A stretch of 7,305 nucleotides of DNA from Burkholderiales bacterium. GTDB taxonomy: Bacteria; Pseudomonadota; Gammaproteobacteria; Burkholderiales; Thiobacillaceae. The stretch lies in the NCBI GenBank assembly GCA_005793645.1, contig SXRG01000131.1, positions 1-7,305 on the forward strand, given 5' to 3'. A model generated the notes under the pieces. That model searched no databases. It was not told the origin of the DNA and was given only the letters and a program-made list of their open reading frames with translations. This document shows positions 1-5,050 of this stretch, in pieces. Within the stretch, counting starts at the first letter, position 1. Each line of letters starts with the position of its first letter. The position numbers were made by a program, and so were the translations under genes.

Positions 1-1
1 C

Positions 2-700
2 GGCGTATACACCACCGACCCGCGCATCGTCCCCGAAGCGCGCAAGCTGGACACCATCACCTTTGAGGAAATGCTAGAACTGGCCAGCCTGGGTTCCAAG
101 GTACTACAAACCCGATCGGTCGAATTCGCTGGCAAATACAAGGTCAAACTGCGGGTGCTGTCCAGCTTCGAAGAAGATGGCGATGGCACCCTGATTATTT
201 TCGAGGACGAATCCATGGAACAACCTATCATCTCCGGCATCGCCTTCAACCGCGACGAGGCCACAGGCACCCTCCTAGGCGTGCCTGACAAACCCGGCGT
301 CGCTGGCCTGATCCTCGGGGCAGTTGCCGATGCCAATATCGATGTTGACATGATCGTGCAAAATGTCGCGCACGACGGCACCACCGACTTCTCCTTTACT
401 GTCCACCGTAACGAATTCGCCAAAACCATGGCAGTTCTGGAGACCGTCAAGGACCAGATCGGCGCGCGATCCACGAGAGGCAACGACAAGATTGCCAAGG
501 TCTCCATCGTCGGCATCGGCATGCGCACCCACGCCGGGGTCGCCAGCAAGATGTTCAAGGCCCTGGCGGCAGAGAACATCAATATCCAGATGATCTCCAC
601 CTCCGAGATCAAGATCTCCGTCGTTCTGGAAGATAAATACATGGAACTGGCCGTCCGCACCCTGCACCAGGCCTTTGAACTGGATCAAGCGGCCGCCTAA
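2..700 (+). CDS. lysC: Aspartate kinase, C-terminal part (5' end outside window)
   Basis: Aspartokinase phosphorylates L-aspartate, the first step towards lysine, threonine, methionine and diaminopimelate, in the cytoplasm. The open frame enters from the window edge at base 2 (GVYTTDPRIV...), so the N-terminal part of the kinase domain is missing; 232 residues are visible of a family length near 405-410. The start of the visible part carries the typical end of the kinase domain (TTDPR, FEEMLELASLGSKVL, RSVEFAGKY). Two ACT regulatory domains follow: the first around GVPDKPGVAG and NIDVDMIVQN, the second around KVSIVGIGMRTHAGVASK and NINIQMISTSEIKISV. In homologues these bind the feedback inhibitors lysine and/or threonine. 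The stop is TAA at 698-700. A tRNA-Ser gene follows directly, with no csrA between, unlike many gamma-proteobacteria. The family call is very secure; the effector specificity is not visible. Confidence 0.96.
   Translation, partial: GVYTTDPRIVPEARKLDTITFEEMLELASLGSKVLQTRSVEFAGKYKVKLRVLSSFEEDGDGTLIIFEDESMEQPIISGIAFNRDEATGTLLGVPDKPGVAGLILGAVADANIDVDMIVQNVAHDGTTDFSFTVHRNEFAKTMAVLETVKDQIGARSTRGNDKIAKVSIVGIGMRTHAGVASKMFKALAAENINIQMISTSEIKISVVLEDKYMELAVRTLHQAFELDQAAA
203..217 (+). promoter_or_regulatory. Internal ribosome binding site and ATG within lysC
   Basis: GAGGA at 203-207 lies seven bases before an in-frame ATG at 215-217. Translation from here would give a 161-residue protein (MEQPIISGIA...) consisting essentially of the two ACT domains. 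Alpha2-beta2 aspartokinases, such as Bacillus subtilis AKII and the Corynebacterium enzyme, make their beta subunit from exactly this kind of internal in-frame start, at about this size. The motif, spacing and frame are seen directly; use as a start is inference. Confidence 0.5.
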
Positions 701-705
701 TCGCA

Positions 706-734
706 TTGCATTTTCCAGGTCGCGCAGGTATCCT
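706..734 (+). promoter_or_regulatory. Possible sigma70 promoter for the tRNA-Ser gene
   Basis: TTGCAT (706-711) and TATCCT (729-734) are separated by 17 bases and are followed by a GC-rich stretch (GCGCGACTCC), as is common behind the -10 of stable-RNA promoters. Initiation would fall near 741, leaving a leader of about 28 bases before the tRNA. The match to consensus is only partial (3/6 and 4/6), and the tRNA could instead be read through from lysC. Confidence 0.35.
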
Positions 735-741
735 GCGCGAC
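719..741. repeat. Perfect 10-bp inverted repeat between lysC and tRNA-Ser
   Basis: GTCGCGCAGG (719-728) and CCTGCGCGAC (732-741) are perfect inverted repeats around a three-base loop, TAT. No T-run follows, so this is not a classical intrinsic terminator. A weaker hairpin (CCAGAG 744-749 / TTCTGG 754-759) follows, then ATTAGTTTT. The palindrome could end or protect lysC mRNA, guide processing of a lysC-tRNA transcript, or act as an operator, because its centre coincides with the candidate -10 element. Confidence 0.7.
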
Positions 742-769
742 TCCCAGAGTTGCTTCTGGAATTAGTTTT

Positions 770-862
770 GGAGACGTGGCCGAGTGGTCGAAGGCACCCC
801 CCGGCTACGGGTGCATCTGGGCAAAACCTGGATCCAGGGTTCGAATCCCTGCGTCTCCGCCA
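770..862 (+). tRNA. tRNA-Ser, anticodon most likely GCU, unusual anticodon arm
   Basis: This is a class II (long variable arm) tRNA with encoded CCA. Acceptor stem GGAGACG (770-776) pairs with CGTCTCC (852-858), discriminator G859, CCA 860-862. The D stem is GCC 779-781 / GGC 793-795. The variable arm is ATCTGGG 815-821 / CCTGGAT 827-833 with two G-U pairs. The T stem is CAGGG 835-839 / CCCTG 847-851 around TTCGAAT. The anticodon arm is abnormal: stem CCCCC (797-801) against GGGTG (809-813) has one C-U mismatch, and the seven-base loop CGGCTAC puts G at position 33, where U is nearly universal. With this register the anticodon is GCT (804-806), serine AGC/AGU. The alternative stem CACCC/GGGTG pairs perfectly but leaves a nine-base loop. 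The long variable arm and the position after lysC support serine identity; function is uncertain because of the loop. Confidence 0.88.
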
Positions 863-878
863 ATACAAAGATCTCAAA

Positions 879-909
879 CCTGCTCAGCAGGCCTTGAGGC
901 AGCCTCAAG
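879..909 (+). other. Two tandem hairpins in the tRNA-Ser 3' trailer
   Basis: CCTGC (879-883) / GCAGG (887-891), loop TCA, and CTTGAGG (893-899) / CCTCAAG (903-909), loop CAG, follow the tRNA by 16 bases and are one base apart. The last three bases of the second stem (907-909) are also the first bases of the terminator stem, so the two structures compete slightly. They may be processing or protection elements of the trailer, or the body of a small trailer-derived RNA. Confidence 0.6.
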
Positions 910-932
910 CCACGCACCACGCGTGGCTTTTT
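907..932 (+). terminator. Rho-independent terminator after tRNA-Ser
   Basis: AAGCCACGC (907-915) and GCGTGGCTT (921-929) form a perfect nine-base-pair GC-rich stem around ACCAC. The 3' arm runs into a T-run (TTTTT, 928-932). This is a strong intrinsic terminator for the plus strand. It also separates the lysC-tRNA unit from the minus-strand transporter gene ending at 1007. The minus strand has no T-run on its side of the stem. Confidence 0.88.
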
Positions 933-1006
933 GCTTTGGACTCCTGAAAGACTACATTTCGGGGGAATCTCATGCTCTGGAAACCGAACATGGCGCTTAT
1001 AGTCAA

Positions 1007-1639
1007 TCATTTCAGCGATTCCGGCGTCTTAGCCAAGCATCCTCCCCAAGCTTTCGCGATCACATACAACGCCGATTTCAGGAACAGGACAGCAATGATT
1101 GCGCCAACAACAAGGTCAGGCCACATCGAGCCAGTTCGTGCGACCCCAGCTCCCGCCAAGAGCACCCCGACGTTGGCGACGATATCGTTCCTGGAACACA
1201 GCCAGACCGATTCCATGTTCAGATCGTCGTTGCGATGCCAGGTAAGTAAATAGAGGCAAGTGGCGTTGCAGGCCAGGGCGAACAGCCCAAAGCCACCCAT
1301 CATTTCGGCCACGGGCACGACAGGCGACAGGACCTTGTCCACCAGCGCGATGGCCACGAAAATGCCGAACCCCAACATGATGACACCCTTAAGCATCGCG
1401 GCACCGGCACGCCACTGATCACTGCGTGACAGTACATAAAGACTGGCCGCATACACCAGGGCATCCCCAAGACTATCGAGCGAATCGGCCATCAATGAAG
1501 TCGAATAAGCCAATAGGCCAGCGCTAAATTCCACCAGAAACAATAAGATGTTAATCACCAGTACGATGCGTAGCGTCTTGCCTTGGCGCTCGCGCAATGC
1601 GTCGAGTGCGCAGGATTTGTCGTGACAACAGTTTCCCAT
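1007..1639 (-). CDS. Short CDF-family heavy-metal cation transporter (membrane domain only)
   Basis: Predicted inner-membrane cation diffusion facilitator, expected to export a divalent metal ion against protons. At 210 residues it is only a membrane domain, with about six hydrophobic segments (roughly 24-45, 48-70, 84-104, 115-134, 152-167, 174-195). It lacks the cytoplasmic C-terminal domain of full-length CDF proteins such as YiiP (about 300 residues). The TM2 metal ligands D55xxxD59 are present (ADSLDSLGDA). In TM5, where YiiP has HxxxD, this protein has C148xxxD152 (LCSRND). The N-terminus is Cys/His-rich (MGNCCHDKSC), possibly a metal-capturing end. The start ATG is preceded by GGAA nine bases upstream, a weak ribosome site. 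Local GC is low (24 of 60 bases at 1501-1560, against 39 of 60 at 4021-4080), hinting at separate origin. The family is fairly sure; the metal is not known. Confidence 0.85.
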   Translation of the reverse strand: MGNCCHDKSCALDALRERQGKTLRIVLVINILLFLVEFSAGLLAYSTSLMADSLDSLGDALVYAASLYVLSRSDQWRAGAAMLKGVIMLGFGIFVAIALVDKVLSPVVPVAEMMGGFGLFALACNATCLYLLTWHRNDDLNMESVWLCSRNDIVANVGVLLAGAGVARTGSMWPDLVVGAIIAVLFLKSALYVIAKAWGGCLAKTPESLK

Positions 1640-1845
1640 GGCGAAATTTCCAGTTTTTCCTGCATGGCCTATTAAAAACCCGGGGCTATGATAACCATCA
1701 TCTGGATGCGGTAACTAACCATCTAACCGACAAAAGATGGAACCCAATCAAACGTGTCCCACGCCGGCGACGATGGAGTTTCCACCACAAGACCTAATGA
1801 CCAGCAATACGGTTAAACTGACGCACCCCTTATTCACCTGCCCCC
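1640..1845. promoter_or_regulatory. Divergent intergenic region between the CDF gene and hpnC
   Basis: These 206 bases must hold the promoters of both the minus-strand transporter and the plus-strand hpn operon. No strong sigma70 promoter stands out on either strand. On the minus strand, TATCAT (reverse complement of ATGATA, 1688-1693) with an upstream TTACCG 15 bases away is a weak candidate. A direct repeat CTAACC occurs eight bases apart (about 1714-1727). I see no MerR-type dyad that would point to a metal-responsive regulator. The region is AT-richer than the hpn genes. hpnC has no recognisable ribosome binding site here: the bases before its ATG are pyrimidine-rich. Confidence 0.4.
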
Positions 1846-2748
1846 ATGTCCTCTGCCGATCCCGTCGTACCGCTGTTCCATCCCGGTCATTACGAGAATT
1901 TCCCGGTCGCATCCATCCTACTGCCGTGGCGGCTACGCTCGGCGGTGCGGGCTGTCTATGCCTTTGCCCGCAGCGCGGATGATCTGGCCGATGAGGGTGA
2001 TGCAACCCCGGAAGCACGACGAGCGGCTCTAGCCCTGTATCGCAGTCAGATCGATCTCATCGCTGCCGGAGAGACCTCCACCGATCCCATCTTTGGCCCT
2101 CTAGCCGTAGCCATTCGTCGCCATGCGCTTCCCTTAGCGGCTTTTTACGACCTCCTCGATGCCTTCGACCAGGACTGCATCAAGACCCGTTATGCCGATT
2201 TTGGCGAGGTCATGCAGTATTGCCGCCGTTCAGCCAATCCGGTGGGTCGCCTGATGCTGGCCTTGTTCGACGACCACGACCCGCGTCACCAAGCCTGGTC
2301 GGATGGAATCTGCTCGGCCCTGCAACTCATCAACATGCTGCAGGATGTGGCGATCGACTGGCAAAAAGGACGGGTTTATCTACCCCAAGACGAGATGCAC
2401 CGCGCGGGCGTGACCGAGCGGCAGATCGCTGCGGGGGAGGTCGATTTCCTCTGGGTGCTGTTCATGCGCACGCAGATCGAACGGGCGCGGCGCATGCTGC
2501 ATGCCGGTTCGCCATTAGGCGTGGCGCTGAAGGGCCGCATCGGTCTGGAGATGCGCCTCATCCTGCTCGGTGGCGAGCGTATTTTGGACAAGCTGGAGGC
2601 CAGCCAAGGGAACTGTTTTAAGGCACGACCCACCCTGACCCTGCGCGACTGGCCAAAACTATTTTGGCGTGCCCTATTCCCGCGTTCGCACAAGAAAACC
2701 ACTCACTCTGGGGGAACATCCTGCGGCACTGGAGGGTGTTCCCGTTGA
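1846..2748 (+). CDS. hpnC: Hydroxysqualene synthase HpnC (squalene/phytoene synthase family)
   Basis: HpnC converts presqualene diphosphate, made by HpnD, to hydroxysqualene, the second step of the HpnCDE route to squalene and hopanoids. The 300 residues form an all-alpha trans-isoprenyl synthase fold. HYENFPVASILLPWRLR (15-31) is the characteristic N-terminal signature. The first aspartate-rich motif is DDLAD (45-49), the second DVAID (167-171) within NMLQDVAIDWQKGRVYLP, and YCRRSANPVGRL (125-136) is also typical. Both motifs bind diphosphate through Mg2+ in the family. ATG 1846 is chosen because an in-frame TGA at 1819-1821 leaves no other standard start; no Shine-Dalgarno sequence precedes it. 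The last 19 residues are low-complexity, rich in Gly, Ser and Thr with two Cys (293, 298), and look like an unconserved extension. First gene of the hpnCDE-SDR unit; HpnC is distinguished from HpnD by the signature and order. Confidence 0.93.
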   Translation: MSSADPVVPLFHPGHYENFPVASILLPWRLRSAVRAVYAFARSADDLADEGDATPEARRAALALYRSQIDLIAAGETSTDPIFGPLAVAIRRHALPLAAFYDLLDAFDQDCIKTRYADFGEVMQYCRRSANPVGRLMLALFDDHDPRHQAWSDGICSALQLINMLQDVAIDWQKGRVYLPQDEMHRAGVTERQIAAGEVDFLWVLFMRTQIERARRMLHAGSPLGVALKGRIGLEMRLILLGGERILDKLEASQGNCFKARPTLTLRDWPKLFWRALFPRSHKKTTHSGGTSCGTGGCSR

Positions 2749-2881
2749 ATCGACGCAAGCACACCATCGGCCTGAAGGCTGCCTTCTTACACCCCCCCAC
2801 CGGCGCCCATTGCCCACCCATAGGGGTGCTACCCCCTGCGCAATCTTTTCAAGCCATCGACCACGGTGAGGTTCAACCACG
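2749..2881 (+). other. hpnC-hpnD intergenic segment, C-rich, with small hairpins and hpnD ribosome site
   Basis: This 133-base gap is the only sizeable one in the hpn unit. It holds GAAGG/CCTTC (about 2773-2785, three-base loop), a C-rich, G-poor tract (about 2789-2820) and GGGGT-gct-ACCCC (about 2823-2835). A TCTTTTC stretch follows about ten bases after the last hairpin. The C-rich tract resembles a Rho-loading region in composition. GGTGAGG (2865-2871), ten bases before the hpnD ATG, is a good ribosome binding site, so hpnD need not depend on coupling to hpnC. No gene is seen in the gap. Confidence 0.5.
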
Positions 2882-3748
2882 ATGACAGACACCCTTCCGA
2901 CGGATTATTGCGCCGAGAAGGCCGCTCACAGCGGATCGAGCTTTACCCTCGCCTTCCGCTTTCTGCCGCGTCCACAACGAGAGGCGATGAACGCCCTCTA
3001 CGCCTATTGCCGTGAGGTGGACGATATCGTCGATGAGGCCATTCACCCGCCCCTCGCCCGGATGAAGCTGGACTGGTGGCGCAGCGAAATCGAACGCCTT
3101 TACGCGGATCCACCCAAGGAAGCCCCACAGCATCCGGTCACGCAGGCGCTGCAACCTGTCGTTCGCCGTTATGGGCTACCGAAAGAGGACTTCGAGGCAT
3201 TGCTCGATGGCATGGCCATGGATCTGGACATGGACGAAACCGGGCAGCGTTACAGCGAAATGCGCGAACTAGGCCTTTATTGCCATCGCGTCGCCGGCGT
3301 GGTCGGCCTGCTATCGGCACGCATCTTCGGTTTTCGGGATCTGCACACACTCAAGTATGCCGCGCGCCTAGGTCTGGCCCTGCAACTAACCAATATCCTG
3401 CGCGATGTCGGCGAGGATGCCCGACGCGGGCGCATCTATCTGCCGCAAGAGGAACTGGCCCGGTTCGGGGTCAGCGAAGCGAGCCTGCTGGCCGGTCGGC
3501 CCGATGGCGACTATGCCGGCCTAATGCAATTTCAATATCACCGTGCCGAGCAGACCTATGCCGAGGCCCTTGCCCTGTTGCCTGCGGTGGATCGCCGCGC
3601 CCAGCGCCCGGGCCTAATCATGGCAGGCATCTACCGCGCTGTGCTGGACGAAACCCGGCGCGCCGGGTTTCCAATCAACGCCCGCATCCACCTGCCGGCA
3701 TGGCGCAAGCTCTGGATCGCCGGCCGAATTTGGGTTCTGGCCAGATAA
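2882..3748 (+). CDS. hpnD: Presqualene diphosphate synthase HpnD
   Basis: HpnD condenses two farnesyl diphosphates to presqualene diphosphate, the entry step of the HpnCDE squalene route; HpnC and HpnE, encoded on either side, complete it. The 288 residues match the family length. Motifs in order: FTLAFRFLPRPQREAMNALYA (21-41, the usual substrate-pocket start), first aspartate motif DDIVDE (47-52), CHRVAGVVGLL (134-144), and second aspartate motif DVGED (175-179) within LQLTNILRDVGEDARRGRIYLP. The aspartates hold Mg2+-diphosphate in the family. The start at 2882 is supported by GGTGAGG ten bases upstream and by the conserved N-terminal length. The TAA stop at 3746-3748 is followed after 21 bases by hpnE in the same reading frame. 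A phytoene synthase would have similar motifs, but the hpnC and hpnE neighbours make HpnD the best call. Confidence 0.94.
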   Translation: MTDTLPTDYCAEKAAHSGSSFTLAFRFLPRPQREAMNALYAYCREVDDIVDEAIHPPLARMKLDWWRSEIERLYADPPKEAPQHPVTQALQPVVRRYGLPKEDFEALLDGMAMDLDMDETGQRYSEMRELGLYCHRVAGVVGLLSARIFGFRDLHTLKYAARLGLALQLTNILRDVGEDARRGRIYLPQEELARFGVSEASLLAGRPDGDYAGLMQFQYHRAEQTYAEALALLPAVDRRAQRPGLIMAGIYRAVLDETRRAGFPINARIHLPAWRKLWIAGRIWVLAR

Positions 3749-3769
3749 TCCTGGCCCGTTAATGGCGCG

Positions 3770-5050
3770 ATGACCCGAACCGAACAACATATCGCCATCA
3801 TTGGCGGGGGCTGGGCCGGCATTGCCGCCGCCATCGAACTCACCTTGGCCGACCGCCGTATCACCCTGTTCGAGGCCGCGCCCCAGTTGGGCGGCCGCGC
3901 CCGCGCCGTGCAATGGCAGGGGCTATCCATCGACAACGGCCCACATCTGATGCTGGGCGCCTACGCTGAGACCCTGCGCCTGATCGACCTCCTCGGCACG
4001 CGTAATACCCTAGATCGCCGCCGCTTGCGTCTATTCGGGCCAGATCTCGACCTGCGCCTACCCAGACTCCCCGCTCCCTTTCATCTGGCGGTGGGCCTAG
4101 CCACTGCACACGGCCTTTCCTGGCCCGAAAAATGGGCCGCCGCGCGGCTGATCCGCCGACTGCAATCGCAGAACTGGAAGCTTGTTGCAGACGCACCTCT
4201 GGCCGACTGGTTGCACCACGAAGGCCAACCGGAACGACTCATCCGCCGCCTTTGGCAGCCTCTCGCCATAGCCGCCCTAAACACGCCAATCGCTATTGCC
4301 TCGGCACAGACCTTTGCCGTCGTCCTGCGCGATAGCCTAGGCGGGCCGCGCGCATCCAGCGACGCCATATTCACACGGACCAATCTGGATGCCTTATTCA
4401 GTGAACCGGCCCAGCGTTGGTTAAAAGCACACGGGGCGCGTCTGCACACCGGCCAGCGTATCCGCCAACTTCGATACGATGGCGATGGCTGGCGGGCTGA
4501 CGACCACCCAGACCGGTATGAAAAGATCATCCTGGCCACCTCACCGGTCGAGACCACACGCCTGCTGGAAGGCCATCCCACCGCCGCCCTGAAATCTGCA
4601 CTGGGCCGATTAAGTTGGCAACCTATCGTGAACCTATGGCTGCACTTTACCGATCGCCTGATCCTACCCTACCCCATGCAGGCCCTCGGCGAAGCGAACG
4701 CACCTTGGGTCATCGATCGCCAAGAGACGGCCGACGGCCTCGTCTGTCTCGTCGCCAGCGCCGACGGCGCGCACTGTCAAATGGATCGCGACCACCTTCT
4801 AAGCGACTGGCTCGCCCTGCTGGAGCAACGCTGTGGCCCCTTGCCGCCCCTGCATGCCCATCGCTGGATCCACGAACGACGCGCCACCTTCGCGGCCACT
4901 CCAGACCGGCCGCGTTTCCACGCAAAGACAGACCTGCCCAACCTGTGGCTGGCAGGTGACTACACCCATCCAGACTACCCCGCCACACTCGAAGGGGCCG
5001 TTCACAGTGGCGTACAATGCGCCCGCTCACTACTTCGTGCCCTCGTATGA
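3770..5050 (+). CDS. hpnE: FAD-dependent hydroxysqualene dehydroxylase HpnE
   Basis: HpnE reductively removes the hydroxyl group of hydroxysqualene to give squalene, the last step of the HpnCDE route, using FAD. The 426 residues fit the family (roughly 410-450). The N-terminal Rossmann motif is IAIIGGGWAGIAAAIEL (8-24), with the ribose-binding acidic residue at E35 in ITLFEAAPQLGGRARA, followed by DNGPHLMLGAY (55-65). The C-terminal FAD-binding segment is LWLAGDYTHPDYPATLEGAVHSG, typical of the phytoene-desaturase/amine-oxidase-like superfamily. ATG 3770 is the only standard start after the hpnD stop codon, which is in the same frame. There is no clear Shine-Dalgarno sequence; a three-codon ORF (ATG GCG CGA TGA, 3762-3773) ends across the start codon. 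The stop TGA overlaps the next gene's ATG (ATGA, 5047-5050), so hpnE and the SDR are probably translationally coupled. Confidence 0.93.
   Translation: MTRTEQHIAIIGGGWAGIAAAIELTLADRRITLFEAAPQLGGRARAVQWQGLSIDNGPHLMLGAYAETLRLIDLLGTRNTLDRRRLRLFGPDLDLRLPRLPAPFHLAVGLATAHGLSWPEKWAAARLIRRLQSQNWKLVADAPLADWLHHEGQPERLIRRLWQPLAIAALNTPIAIASAQTFAVVLRDSLGGPRASSDAIFTRTNLDALFSEPAQRWLKAHGARLHTGQRIRQLRYDGDGWRADDHPDRYEKIILATSPVETTRLLEGHPTAALKSALGRLSWQPIVNLWLHFTDRLILPYPMQALGEANAPWVIDRQETADGLVCLVASADGAHCQMDRDHLLSDWLALLEQRCGPLPPLHAHRWIHERRATFAATPDRPRFHAKTDLPNLWLAGDYTHPDYPATLEGAVHSGVQCARSLLRALV

Noticed and set aside
701..769. csrA, often found between lysC and tRNA-Ser in gamma-proteobacteria
   Set aside because: Only about 70 bases are available and no CsrA-like reading frame is present; absence fits a beta-proteobacterial gene order.
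835..862. tRNA 3' end as a phage or island attachment site
   Set aside because: I found no second copy of the T-arm/acceptor sequence elsewhere in the window and no integrase gene, so there is no direct support.
275..877. A 200-codon open frame on the minus strand opposite lysC and the tRNA
   Set aside because: It lies antisense to the well-supported lysC frame and runs through the tRNA gene; the translation resembles no family and is explained by GC-rich codon use on the other strand.
776..1249. A 157-codon plus-strand frame starting inside the tRNA
   Set aside because: It crosses the tRNA, the intrinsic terminator and the antisense of the CDF gene, and shows no recognisable domain.
4081..4581. 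A 166-codon minus-strand frame within hpnE
   Set aside because: Arg/Ser-rich composition typical of a shadow frame; hpnE on the plus strand is clearly the gene.
5017..5046. An upstream in-frame ATG for the SDR at 5017
   Set aside because: It would add ten residues encoded inside hpnE and move the glycine motif further from the N-terminus; the ATGA overlap at 5047 is the usual coupled start.
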